Part shown: positions 17,890 to 26,863 of the stretch, in pieces
Numbering within the stretch: the stretch's first letter is position 1
Layout of the letters: every line of letters begins with the position of its first letter
Assembly: GCA_039192165.1 (NCBI GenBank)
Contig: JBCCXD010000005.1
Location: 256,436-320,435, forward strand
Source of the DNA: Dinoroseobacter sp039192165
GTDB lineage: Bacteria; Pseudomonadota; Alphaproteobacteria; Rhodobacterales; Rhodobacteraceae
DNA length: 64,000 nt
Reading direction: 5' to 3'
Position numbers and translations under genes: made by a program
The notes under the pieces: model-generated
What the model saw: only the letters and a program-made list of their open reading frames with translations
Databases searched by the model: none
What the model was told of the DNA's origin: nothing

Positions 17890-18601
17890 GGAGCACGCCT
17901 TCCGTCATGTCCCGCCCCATCACCGATCCCAGCGCCTGTAAAGCCGCCCGCTCGATCTTTCCCCAATCGGCGGTGCGCGACGCAAACAGTGTCGCCTGCG
18001 AGCGCAGAACCGGCACTCCGGCAAGCACTTTAAGATGATTGGCGCGCAAAGTCTCTCCCGTTGAGGTGATGTCGGCAATAGCTTCAGCGGTGCGGTTGGC
18101 GATCGTCCCTTCCGTCGCACCCTGACTGTCAACCAGCTGATAATCTGCAACGCCATAGGCGCGCAGATGGGCATGAACCAGATTATGGTACTTGGTGGCG
18201 ATGCGCAGCCGGAACCCGTGAACGCGACGGAACTGTGCGGCCACCGCATCAAGATCATCAAGCGTTTCTACGTCGACCCAGCTCTTCGGCACCGCCAAGA
18301 CCAGGTCAGCATTGCCGAAACCCATTTCATCTACCCTGACGATCCTGCTGCGCCAGTCGGCGATTTTCTCTTGCACAAGATCCGTGCCGGTAACCCCCAG
18401 ATGAATTCGGCCGGTCGCTAAATCTCGAGGTATCTCTCCGGCGGACAACAGAACGAGCGATACGCCTTGCAGGCCCGCAACTTCAGCCGCGTATTCGCGG
18501 TCCGAGCCACTCCGTTTTAGATGTACGCCGCGCGCTCCGAACCAATCAAAGGTTTTCTCCATCAAACGGCCCTTGGAGGGCACGCCGAGTTTCAGGCTCA
18601 T
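17882..18601 (-). CDS. hisG: ATP phosphoribosyltransferase, catalytic subunit (short form)
   Basis: First enzyme of histidine synthesis, joining ATP and PRPP. At 239 residues it is the short HisG form that lacks the C-terminal regulatory ACT-like domain and needs HisZ. Seen motifs include LGVPSKGRLMEKT, GVTGTDLVQEK, RIATKYHNLV and the PRPP loop DSQGATEGTIANRTAEAIADITSTG. It overlaps hisZ by four bases and panC by eight, consistent with stoichiometric co-translation with HisZ. Confidence 0.95.
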   Translation of the reverse strand: MSLKLGVPSKGRLMEKTFDWFGARGVHLKRSGSDREYAAEVAGLQGVSLVLLSAGEIPRDLATGRIHLGVTGTDLVQEKIADWRSRIVRVDEMGFGNADLVLAVPKSWVDVETLDDLDAVAAQFRRVHGFRLRIATKYHNLVHAHLRAYGVADYQLVDSQGATEGTIANRTAEAIADITSTGETLRANHLKVLAGVPVLRSQATLFASRTADWGKIERAALQALGSVMGRDMTEGVLHD

Positions 18602-19701
18602 AATGCGCCCTCCAGATCGGCCAGAAGACCTGCCCGGATGATACCGCCGACGGCCGGAATAGCCCGTCCCTGACCGAGAACCTTCGTCAGTGCGTCGTAG
18701 CGACCGCCTGACGCAACGGGAGCCAAATGCGGACGACGAAGTGCATAAAATCCGAAGACAAACCCGTCGTAGTACTCCAGCGAAGATCGACCGTATGTTC
18801 CGTCAAACTCAAGCGCAGCAACGTCCACGCCACAGGACGACAGAGCCTCAAGCCGAGCCGCCATACCGTCAAGCGCAGGTACGAGGGACGGCAAGTCAAC
18901 GGCAAGATCGCGCAGCCGCTCAAGGGCGTTCGGAGCGGTCTCCCGCAATCTCAGGATATCCTCGAGAACCTCAACCTGGGCAGCCGGAACTGGCGCGGTA
19001 TTTACATCCTCGCGCAAGGCGTCGAGCCGCGCTGCGATCTCATCGGCGTCGCGTACACCCTGCACCGGCCCGGCAGCTTCGATCAACGCCTCGGCGCTTC
19101 GTTCCGACAGGGCAGCGACCAGGATTTTCCGGTTTTCAGGCTGCGATGCGCGCCCGCCAAATCGGTCGAGAAGTGTCCGAAAACGGCGCGGTCGCCAGAT
19201 ATGGCGCGCGAGAGCCGCCTTCCGTCGCTCAGTAGTTTCAAGCCCGGAAATTGCAGCGCGCAAAATACCGATATCGCCAACAGTCGCACGCAGCTCGAGC
19301 GGTGCAAGCAGGTCCTGCATCACACTGAAAACTTCGGCGTCGGCTGCGGCGGGATCGCTGCCATCGAAGACTTCGTATCCGACCTGCAAAAATTCGTTTG
19401 GCCGCTCCGTCCCGGCAAGCTGCTTGCGGAAGACTTCTCCTGCATATGCATAGCGTGCAGGCACAGCCCCGTCGGCCATATGCATCTGGACCACGGGAAC
19501 GGTGAAATCGGGCCGCAGCATCTGTTCGCCCTTTACAGGATCATCGGTGACATAAGCGCGGTGCCTGATGCTTTCTCCGTAGAGATCAAGAAGCGTCTCG
19601 GCCGGCTGCAAAACATCGGCGTCTACCGGCTGCGCGCCCTTTGCCAACAGCGCGTCGAGCAACCGCGCCGCAACCCGGCGATGCGCCAGCGTAACCGTCA
19701 T
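18598..19701 (-). CDS. hisZ: ATP phosphoribosyltransferase regulatory subunit
   Basis: HisZ, a catalytically dead histidyl-tRNA-synthetase paralogue that forms an octamer with short HisG and mediates histidine feedback. The 367-residue protein has class II synthetase remnants: VKGEQMLRPDFTVPVVQMHMAD, ARYAYAGEVFRKQ and a C-terminal SGGRYDALTKVLG. It lacks the anticodon-binding domain of HisS. It starts three bases after the hisS stop and overlaps hisG by four bases, so the true synthetase and its paralogue are co-transcribed. Confidence 0.94.
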   Translation of the reverse strand: MTVTLAHRRVAARLLDALLAKGAQPVDADVLQPAETLLDLYGESIRHRAYVTDDPVKGEQMLRPDFTVPVVQMHMADGAVPARYAYAGEVFRKQLAGTERPNEFLQVGYEVFDGSDPAAADAEVFSVMQDLLAPLELRATVGDIGILRAAISGLETTERRKAALARHIWRPRRFRTLLDRFGGRASQPENRKILVAALSERSAEALIEAAGPVQGVRDADEIAARLDALREDVNTAPVPAAQVEVLEDILRLRETAPNALERLRDLAVDLPSLVPALDGMAARLEALSSCGVDVAALEFDGTYGRSSLEYYDGFVFGFYALRRPHLAPVASGGRYDALTKVLGQGRAIPAVGGIIRAGLLADLEGAL

Positions 19702-19704
19702 GGA

Positions 19705-21198
19705 TCAGACGCTCCCTGACAGGATCTTGGAAATCTCCGCCACAAGGTCGTCCCGCGCAATTTCGCGCTGCGCAGGCTGGGATTTCCATTCATCAAGACT
19801 GGCATTTTCGGCTATCTTGGCCCCAAGGATGAGGTCCTTGATTTGCACGACTTCTCGCGCGGCCTCGTCTGATCCCTGGATAACTGCCACCGGAGACTGG
19901 CGCTTGTCGGCATACTTCAACTGGTTTCCGAAATTCTTGGGGTTGCCCAGATACATCTCTGCCCGGATCCCAGCGGTCCGAAGCTCACGCACCATTGCCT
20001 GGTAATCGGTCATACGATCTCGATCCATGACGGTCACGACCACAGGTCCCTGCACTGACCCGCCCATACGGCCTTTTGCACGCAACGCGGCAAGAAGCCG
20101 GTCGACCCCGATCGAAACACCTGTGGCCGGCACAGACTGGCCGGTGAAGCGTTTGACAAGATCATCGTACCGCCCACCGCCCGCAACTGACCCAAACTGG
20201 CGCGGACGGCCTTTCTCATCGAGAATGTCGAAGGTCAGCTCTGCCTCAAAAACCGGTCCGGTATAATAGCCAAGGCCGCGGACAACGGACGGATCGATCA
20301 CGGCCCGATCGACGCTGTAGCTTTGTGCCTCCATCGAAGCCGCAATGGTTTCAAGCTCCGCCACGCCGGTTTCGCCGGTTTCAGAGCCGCGCACAAGATC
20401 TGCGAGCGCAGCACAGGTATCGGCCCCGGTATCCCGCCGTGCGGACATAAACGCCATAATCAGATCAGACTGAGCTTCGCTCAACCCCGCGCCTTCTGTG
20501 TAGTCGCCGCTCTCGTCTTCGCGACCGGTGCCAAGAAGCGCGCGAACACCGTCTGGACCGAGGCGGTCAAGCTTATCGATCGCGCGCAAAACGATCCCGC
20601 GTTCCCCTTCAAATTTTGATGGATCTGACGGGTCGAGCACGCCGGCCACTTCCATCACACCGTTCAACACCTTGCGATTGTTGATCCGAACGATGTAGTC
20701 GCCGCGCTCGATCCCCACCGCCTCCAAAGCGTCCGACAGCATCGCACAGACCTCCGCATCCGCCGCCACGCTAGATGCACCCACAGTGTCCGCATCGCAC
20801 TGATAAAATTGCCGGAACCGCCCAGGCCCGGGTTTTTCGTTGCGCCAGACCGGTCCCATTGCGTAGCGACGATAAGGAGTGGGCAAGTCATTGCGAAACT
20901 GCGCCGCGACCCGCGCCAGTGGCGCGGTCAGATCATATCGCAGCGCGAGCCAGTCGGTGTCCTCCTCCTGCCAGGCAAAAACGCCCGCGTTCGGACGGTC
21001 AACGTCGGGCAAGAACTTGCCCAGAGCCTCGACAGTCTCCACCGCGGAGGTTTCCAGAGGATCGAAACCATAGCGATGATAGACTGCTGCAATCCCATCG
21101 AGCATGGTCTTGCGCTCGGTCACATCCGCGCCGAAAAAGTCGCGGAACCCTTTGGGCGTGACAGCCTTGGGGCGTGGGGTTTTCTTGGGCTTGGCCAT
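19705..21198 (-). CDS. hisS: Histidyl-tRNA synthetase
   Basis: Class II aminoacyl-tRNA synthetase charging tRNA-His. The 497-residue protein has an N-terminal KGFRDFFGADVTERKTMLDGIAAVYHRYGF, motif 2 around MGPVWRNEKPGPGRFRQFYQCD, the histidine A site SVAGGGRYDDLVKRF, motif 3 GVSIGVDRLLAAL and a C-terminal anticodon-binding domain (VVVTVMDRD onward). It is first in the hisS-hisZ-hisG-panC unit and divergent from slyX, 93 bases away. Confidence 0.96.
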   Translation of the reverse strand: MAKPKKTPRPKAVTPKGFRDFFGADVTERKTMLDGIAAVYHRYGFDPLETSAVETVEALGKFLPDVDRPNAGVFAWQEEDTDWLALRYDLTAPLARVAAQFRNDLPTPYRRYAMGPVWRNEKPGPGRFRQFYQCDADTVGASSVAADAEVCAMLSDALEAVGIERGDYIVRINNRKVLNGVMEVAGVLDPSDPSKFEGERGIVLRAIDKLDRLGPDGVRALLGTGREDESGDYTEGAGLSEAQSDLIMAFMSARRDTGADTCAALADLVRGSETGETGVAELETIAASMEAQSYSVDRAVIDPSVVRGLGYYTGPVFEAELTFDILDEKGRPRQFGSVAGGGRYDDLVKRFTGQSVPATGVSIGVDRLLAALRAKGRMGGSVQGPVVVTVMDRDRMTDYQAMVRELRTAGIRAEMYLGNPKNFGNQLKYADKRQSPVAVIQGSDEAAREVVQIKDLILGAKIAENASLDEWKSQPAQREIARDDLVAEISKILSGSV

Positions 21199-21291
21199 CG
21201 TCTGGGTCTCTCCGGTCCGTTGGCGCTGCCTTTACCGCGACCGCCTGAAGGGGGCAAGGTGCGGGACCACGTTAGCAAACGGGAAAGAGAA

Positions 21292-21492
21292 ATGTCGGAT
21301 AACGCAGTCCAGGAGCGGATCGCACATCTCGAAAAGTCTGTCGAGGAGCTGTCACAAGAGCTTGCAACCCGTGGACAAGAGCTCGACCGCCTGTTGGTCT
21401 GGGTCGAGAAGCTCATCGCCCGCGAAGCTGAGCGCGACGCGGAAGGCGGCGGGGGTGTGGTTTTGGGAGACGAGCGCCCGCCGCACTACTGA
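21292..21492 (+). CDS. slyX: SlyX family protein
   Basis: A 66-residue coiled-coil protein of the SlyX family, function unknown. It begins MSDNAVQERIAHLEKSVEEL and ends in the family's PPHY tail. Nearly the whole protein is heptad-like, with a Gly-rich linker before the C-terminus. The ATG at 21292 follows GGGAAAGAGAA. It is divergent from hisS and is followed by a hairpin and then the long inverted repeat. Confidence 0.9.
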   Translation: MSDNAVQERIAHLEKSVEELSQELATRGQELDRLLVWVEKLIAREAERDAEGGGGVVLGDERPPHY

Positions 21493-21508
21493 AGGTTGCG
21501 CCCGGTCT

Positions 21509-21542
21509 AAAAAAGTGCCCCGCCGAAAACCCGACGGGGCAC
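21509..21542 (-). terminator. Hairpin with T-run on the minus strand, after slyX
   Basis: An 8-base-pair stem (GTGCCCCG / CGGGGCAC) has a 12-base loop. On the minus strand it is followed by TTTTTT, so it reads as a terminator of minus-strand transcription. No minus-strand gene lies to its right, so it may block antisense transcription into slyX or simply end slyX as a bidirectional hairpin. Confidence 0.5.
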
Positions 21543-21607
21543 CGTTCAAGTCGCGGCCATCGGCGTCCCCGCCTGTACCGCAGGCTCAGATTTCCCCTAG
21601 GATAGTT

Positions 21608-21712
21608 ATTCAAGTCTTAAAATATCCCCGCCGGAGGCAGAAAAAATGCGCGCTGCGCGCGACCGGCCCTGTCGGACCGGGCCTCCGGCGGGGATATTTC
21701 TAAGACTTGAAT
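21608..21712. repeat. Long inverted repeat (31/32-base arms, 42-base loop)
   Basis: Left arm 21608-21638 and right arm 21681-21712 are inverted copies of each other, differing only by one inserted base (TTAAAATAT versus TTAGAAATAT). The core is CCCCGCCGGAGGC. The 42-base loop holds a further GCGCGC-T-GCGCGC palindrome. The element ends 46 bases before the dnaE start. From memory, CTCCGGCGGGGATATTT-like palindromes are common between genes in Rhodobacterales, so this is probably a dispersed intergenic repeat; a second copy was not seen in this window. Confidence 0.8.
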
Positions 21713-21758
21713 GGATCGGGGGTTTCCGCGGGACAGGGACCGTCCTATCGTCCCGCAT

Positions 21759-24700
21759 ATGAGCAGTCCCCTAAAATTCATCCATTTACGCGTCCATTCC
21801 GAGTACTCGCTTCTCGAAGGCGCGGTGCGGATCAAAAAGCTACCCGATCTGGCCGAAAAAGCCCAAATGCCGGCGATTGCACTGACGGACACAAACAACA
21901 TGTTCGCGGCACTCGAGTTTTCCGAAGGGCTCTCGCAGGCGGGCATACAACCCATCCTTGGCTGTCAAATCGACATCGCTTTCGATCCTGCGTCCCCCGG
22001 GGAAAAACCTCGTGAGCCAGCGGCGCTGGTGTTGCTGGCCAAATCCGAGGCCGGGTATGAAAACCTCATGAAGCTGAACACCTGCCTTTATGTCGACAAG
22101 GGCGGGCAATTGCCTCAGGTCACACTGGACGAGCTAGAGGCCCATAGCAGCGATTTGATCTGCCTGACAGGCGGAGCGGCAGGACCAGTTGGCATGCTGA
22201 TCCGGGCCGGCCAAATACCGAAAGCGCACGCGCTCGGTGCAAGGCTCGCCGGTATGTTTGAGAACCGTCTTTATATGGAACTCCAGCGCCACCCGGGCGA
22301 AGCGGGCCTCCCAGACGCCGAGGCGATCACCGAGCCTGCGTTCCTCCAGATCGCCTACGACCTGGATCTGCCGCTGGTCGCCACAAACGATGTCTATTTC
22401 CCGAACGAAGGAATGTACGAAGCGCATGACGCACTGATCTGCATCGCCGACGGGGCGTATGTCGACCAGTCTCAGCCCCGCAGAAGATTGACAGCGCAGC
22501 ACTATTTTAAATCGCAATCTGAAATGGCAACTCTGTTCGCCGATCTGCCCGAAGCCATCGAAAACACGATCGAGATCGCCAAACGCTGCGCGTTCAAGGC
22601 GTACAAACGCGACCCGATTCTTCCCAAATTCGCAGATGACGAGGTGGAGGAACTGCGGCGTCAAGCAAATGAGGGCCTACAGGATCGTTTAAAGGTGATC
22701 CCGCATGCCGCTCGCGCGGAGGATTATCAGGCGCGGCTCGATTTCGAACTCGACATCATCGAAGGCATGGGCTTCCCGGGTTATTTTCTGATCGTGGCCG
22801 ATTTCATCAAATGGGCGAAGGAAGAAAAGATACCGGTTGGCCCCGGGCGTGGCTCCGGCGCGGGCAGCCTTGTCGCCTACGCGCTCACAATTACCGATCT
22901 CGATCCCCTGCGCTACCAGCTTTTGTTCGAACGCTTCCTCAACCCCGAGCGTGTCTCGATGCCCGATTTCGATATCGATTTTTGCATGGACCGGCGCGAG
23001 GAAGTGATCCGGTATGTGCAAGAGAAATACGGTCGCGACAAGGTCGGCCAGATCATCACCTTCGGAGCGCTTCTGTCCAAAGCAGCCGTTCGCGATGTTG
23101 GTCGCGTTCTTCAGATGCCCTACGGCCAAGTAGACCGGTTGGCAAAGATGATTCCTGTCGAAGGCGTCAAGCCAGTCTCGATCGAAAAAGCTCTGGCCGA
23201 CGAACCGCGATTGCGCGAGGAGGCCAAATCTGAAGAAGTCGTTGACCGCCTGCTTAAGTACGGGATGCAAGTCGAAGGCCTGCTGCGCAATGCGTCGACG
23301 CACGCGGCGGGTGTTGTCATCGGAGACCGCTCTCTCGATGCGCTGGTCCCGCTTTACCAGGACCCACGCTCGGAGATGCCTGCGACCCAGTTCAATATGA
23401 AATGGGTTGAGCAAGCCGGTCTTGTTAAGTTCGATTTTCTCGGTTTGAAAACGCTCACGGTCATTCAAAACGCGGTTGAGCTGATCCGGGCCGGCGGGCG
23501 CGATCTGCACAGAGCGTCAGACGGGACTGAGCTTTATACGCCCGCCCCAGGTACGGAAAACGACATAAACGCGATCCCGCTCGATGACGAGGGGAGCTAC
23601 AAGCTTTATTCGGCCGCACAGACGGTCGCAGTTTTTCAGGTGGAAAGCACCGGCATGATGGATGCGCTGCGGCGCATGAAACCGACGTGCATCGAAGACA
23701 TCGTTGCGCTCGTCGCGCTCTATCGTCCCGGTCCGATGGAGAATATTCCGACCTATTGCGAGGTTAAGAATGGGCTGAAAGCCCGGACTTCTATCCATCC
23801 CCTGATCGACGACATTCTCGAGGAAACTCAAGGGATAATCGTCTATCAGGAACAGGTGATGCAAATCGCTCAGGTCATGGCGGGCTATTCGCTCGGCGGC
23901 GCAGACCTGCTGCGCCGCGCTATGGGCAAGAAGATCAAAGAGGCGATGGACGCCGAACGCCCGAAGTTTATCGCGGGAGCGAAGCAAAACGGTGTGGACG
24001 ACGCGAAGGCCAAAGAGGTGTTCGACCTTCTGGAGAAGTTCGCAAACTACGGCTTCAACAAGTCCCATGCCGCTGCATATGCGGTGGTCAGCTACCAGAC
24101 TGCCTGGCTGAAGGCGAACCATCCTGTCGAATTCATGGCCGGCGTCATGAACTGCGACCTTCACCTGACAGACAAGCTTGCTGTTTACGCCGAGGAGGTT
24201 CGGCGCGGTCTTGGCATTGAAATCGTACCGCCGTGCGTCAACCGCAGTTTTGAAACCTTCAGCGTCGATCAGGGACGGGTCGTCTACGGCCTTGGGGCGC
24301 TCAAGAACGTGGGCGTTGACGCCATGCGGCTGGTTGTCGAGGGGCGAGGCGACAAACTCTTCGCAACCCTGTTTGATCTTGCTCGGCGCGTCGATCTAAA
24401 GCGGGTCGGCAAGCGGCCGCTGGAGATGCTCGCGCGCGCAGGTGCTTTTGACATGCTCGACCGCAACCGAAAACGCGTATTCGACAGTCTGGACGCGCTG
24501 GTGGCGTACTCCGCCGCAATTCACGAGCAACGCGAGTCCGCGCAGGTGTCGCTTTTTGGCGAAGCGGGGGAGGACCTGCCAGAGCCTCGTCTCTCGCGCG
24601 CCGAGGACTGGCTGCCCGCCGAGAGGTTAGGCGAGGAACACAAAGCAATCGGTTTCTATCTGTCGGGTCATCCGCTTGATGATTACATGGGCCCGCTTAA

Positions 24701-25265
24701 GCGGCGGGGCATCGTTACGCTAGAAGATCTGAGAGGACGTGTGGAAAACGGTGCTCTTGTGGCCAAGATCGCTGGCACGGTTGCCGGGCGCCAGGAACGC
24801 AAATCGGCGCGGGGCAACCGGTTTGCGTTTGTTCAGGCCTCAGATCCTACGGGTCTCTATGAGGTTACCGTCTTCTCGGATACGCTTGAGACGTCCCGCG
24901 ACTTCCTGGAACCTGGCACCAATGCTGTGTTGACTGTCGAAGCGACGTTGGAATCCGACCAGCTCAAGTTGCTTTGCCGCTCCGCCGGGCCGGTCGACAA
25001 CGCTGTTGCTGACCCGCAAGGCGGCACATCCGGGCTGCGGATCTTCATCGAAGGGACCGAGGCCGTTGATCCGCTTAAGGGCTTGATAGACCGCCTGGAC
25101 AACGATCCTGCCCAGCGTGTACGGGGTCCGATCCTGCTATCACTTGCGGGTCCTGATCTTCCGGGCGAGATAGATATATCGCTTGGTGACCTACTGCCGG
25201 TCACGCCTCAGATCAAAGGTGCGATAAAAAGCCTGAGCGGAGTGCGTTTCGTCGAAGACCTGTAA
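21759..25265 (+). CDS. dnaE: DNA polymerase III subunit alpha
   Basis: Replicative DNA polymerase, 1168 residues. The N-terminal PHP domain opens FIHLRVHSEYSLLEGAVRI. The polymerase core has GRGSGAGSLVAYAL and the catalytic PDFDIDFCMDRREEVIRY. The helix-hairpin-helix (VVPPCVNRSFE-like segment near 820) and the OB domain (VAKIAGTVAGRQERKSARGNRFAFVQ) follow. The frame is open to 21711, but ATG 21759 starts directly at the conserved PHP sequence; no strong ribosome-binding site is visible. It is the main DnaE1 type, not the ImuB-linked DnaE2. Confidence 0.96.
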   Translation: MSSPLKFIHLRVHSEYSLLEGAVRIKKLPDLAEKAQMPAIALTDTNNMFAALEFSEGLSQAGIQPILGCQIDIAFDPASPGEKPREPAALVLLAKSEAGYENLMKLNTCLYVDKGGQLPQVTLDELEAHSSDLICLTGGAAGPVGMLIRAGQIPKAHALGARLAGMFENRLYMELQRHPGEAGLPDAEAITEPAFLQIAYDLDLPLVATNDVYFPNEGMYEAHDALICIADGAYVDQSQPRRRLTAQHYFKSQSEMATLFADLPEAIENTIEIAKRCAFKAYKRDPILPKFADDEVEELRRQANEGLQDRLKVIPHAARAEDYQARLDFELDIIEGMGFPGYFLIVADFIKWAKEEKIPVGPGRGSGAGSLVAYALTITDLDPLRYQLLFERFLNPERVSMPDFDIDFCMDRREEVIRYVQEKYGRDKVGQIITFGALLSKAAVRDVGRVLQMPYGQVDRLAKMIPVEGVKPVSIEKALADEPRLREEAKSEEVVDRLLKYGMQVEGLLRNASTHAAGVVIGDRSLDALVPLYQDPRSEMPATQFNMKWVEQAGLVKFDFLGLKTLTVIQNAVELIRAGGRDLHRASDGTELYTPAPGTENDINAIPLDDEGSYKLYSAAQTVAVFQVESTGMMDALRRMKPTCIEDIVALVALYRPGPMENIPTYCEVKNGLKARTSIHPLIDDILEETQGIIVYQEQVMQIAQVMAGYSLGGADLLRRAMGKKIKEAMDAERPKFIAGAKQNGVDDAKAKEVFDLLEKFANYGFNKSHAAAYAVVSYQTAWLKANHPVEFMAGVMNCDLHLTDKLAVYAEEVRRGLGIEIVPPCVNRSFETFSVDQGRVVYGLGALKNVGVDAMRLVVEGRGDKLFATLFDLARRVDLKRVGKRPLEMLARAGAFDMLDRNRKRVFDSLDALVAYSAAIHEQRESAQVSLFGEAGEDLPEPRLSRAEDWLPAERLGEEHKAIGFYLSGHPLDDYMGPLKRRGIVTLEDLRGRVENGALVAKIAGTVAGRQERKSARGNRFAFVQASDPTGLYEVTVFSDTLETSRDFLEPGTNAVLTVEATLESDQLKLLCRSAGPVDNAVADPQGGTSGLRIFIEGTEAVDPLKGLIDRLDNDPAQRVRGPILLSLAGPDLPGEIDISLGDLLPVTPQIKGAIKSLSGVRFVEDL

Positions 25266-25362
25266 AGGCATCGCGCACTCGCAACCATAATGGGACATCG
25301 CGGATTTGCCTGAATAGCAGGCAACGCCTTCCTCTAACGTCTTGATCCCACACAAGAGCCTT

Positions 25363-25388
25363 GCAAAGCCTCGTATTTCTGGCTTTGC
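25363..25388. promoter_or_regulatory. Inverted repeat upstream of xdhA
   Basis: Perfect 8-base arms GCAAAGCC and GGCTTTGC with a 10-base spacer, 90 bases before xdhA and 98 after dnaE. There is no T-run, so it is either an operator for the purine operon or part of the dnaE 3' end. A weaker hairpin (TTGCCT / AGGCAA) is at 25306-25324. Confidence 0.3.
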
Positions 25389-25477
25389 TGGACAGCATGA
25401 CTGGCCCGCGCTGTCTACGCCGCATCGACTGCGCCACAGGCCCAAAACAAGATCCGGTAACGCGGCAGGCATTGTAA

Positions 25478-26863
25478 ATGGATGTGACGTTTCTTCTGAA
25501 CGGAGAGACCGTGCATGTGGACGGAGAAGCTCCAACCCGGACACTCTTGGATTGGCTGCGCGAGCGTCGCGGCCTGACTGGCACGAAAGAAGGCTGTAAT
25601 GAAGGCGATTGCGGTGCCTGCACTGTTATCGTCACCGGACCTGACGGAGCGCGGACCCTCAATGCCTGTATACTGTTCCTTCCGCAGTTGAGTGGGAAAG
25701 CCGTGCGAACGGTAGAAGGAATTTCCGGACCCGATGGCAGTCTTCATCCGGTACAACAGGCTATGGTGGACCATCACGGCTCGCAGTGTGGCTTCTGCAC
25801 GCCGGGCTTCGTGACTTCGATGGCCTGTGCGCATCTTAATGGTGAGACAGATTATGCCGATCGGGTTGCAGGAAATCTCTGCCGCTGCACAGGATATGCT
25901 CCAATTTTGCGGGCGGCCGAGGCCGCGGCCCCTGAAGCAGTGCCCGAATGGATGCGTGAGCCATCGTTGCCGCAAGCGCGCGAGGACATAACCACGAGCG
26001 CAGAAGGCAACGTGGTCCAACCACAGTCCTCAGACACCCTCGCCCAATGGTATGCTCAGCACCCAGATGCGACCTTAATCGCGGGCGCGACTGACGTGGG
26101 ACTATGGGTGACCAAGGCGTTGCGCACATTGCACCCCGTGGCGTTTCTGAGCGGCTGCGACGACCTAAAGTCCATTGAGACGGCGCCGGATTACTGGAGG
26201 GTCGGCGCCATGGTCTCAATCACCGATCTTCTGGAGCTGGTCTATGATGACTACCCGAGCTTTGCTGAAATGCTTCGCCGATATGGGTCGGTCCAGGTGC
26301 GCAATGCGGCGACGCTCGGCGGCAACATCGCCAATGGGTCGCCGATAGGTGACAGCCCTCCGCCCCTGATTGCGCTTGGCGCGACTCTGCACCTTCGCAA
26401 AGGTGACAGCCGCCGCGACCTGCCGATCGAAGACTTCTTTCTCGAGTATGGAAAACAAGATCGGCTGCCGGGGGAATTTGTAGAAGCCATTTCGATCCCG
26501 CGCGGCCAGAGCGCGCTGCGGGTCTACAAACTGTCCAAGCGCTTTGACCAGGACATCTCGGCAGTCTGCGGCGCCATCAACCTGACAGTCCGAGACGAAC
26601 GGATCGTCGACGCCCGGATTGCGTTCGGGGGCATGGCCGGTACGCCAAAGCGCGCCGCGGCGACAGAGACTGCACTACAGAACGCGGAGTTTTCCCTGGA
26701 GGCGATCCAGCACGCTTCCGCACAAATGAGTAAGGATTTCACGCCGCTTTCGGATATGCGGGCATCAGCCTCTTACAGGTTGCGTAGCGCACAGAATATG
26801 CTGCTCCGCTATTATCACGACTTGTCGAAGACGGCCGTTTCGGTGCTGGAGTTGCGCCCATGA
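25478..26863 (+). CDS. xdhA: Xanthine dehydrogenase small subunit (2Fe-2S and FAD)
   Basis: Electron-transfer subunit of xanthine dehydrogenase, which oxidises hypoxanthine and xanthine to urate. The 461-residue protein binds two [2Fe-2S] clusters: Cys40, Cys45, Cys48 and Cys64 for the plant-type site, then CGFC (104-107) and CRC (135-137). A FAD domain follows (DATLIAGATDVGLWVTK and NAATLGGNIANGSPIGDSPP). It is the first gene of the purine unit, overlapping xdhB by four bases. Confidence 0.95.
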   Translation: MDVTFLLNGETVHVDGEAPTRTLLDWLRERRGLTGTKEGCNEGDCGACTVIVTGPDGARTLNACILFLPQLSGKAVRTVEGISGPDGSLHPVQQAMVDHHGSQCGFCTPGFVTSMACAHLNGETDYADRVAGNLCRCTGYAPILRAAEAAAPEAVPEWMREPSLPQAREDITTSAEGNVVQPQSSDTLAQWYAQHPDATLIAGATDVGLWVTKALRTLHPVAFLSGCDDLKSIETAPDYWRVGAMVSITDLLELVYDDYPSFAEMLRRYGSVQVRNAATLGGNIANGSPIGDSPPPLIALGATLHLRKGDSRRDLPIEDFFLEYGKQDRLPGEFVEAISIPRGQSALRVYKLSKRFDQDISAVCGAINLTVRDERIVDARIAFGGMAGTPKRAAATETALQNAEFSLEAIQHASAQMSKDFTPLSDMRASASYRLRSAQNMLLRYYHDLSKTAVSVLELRP

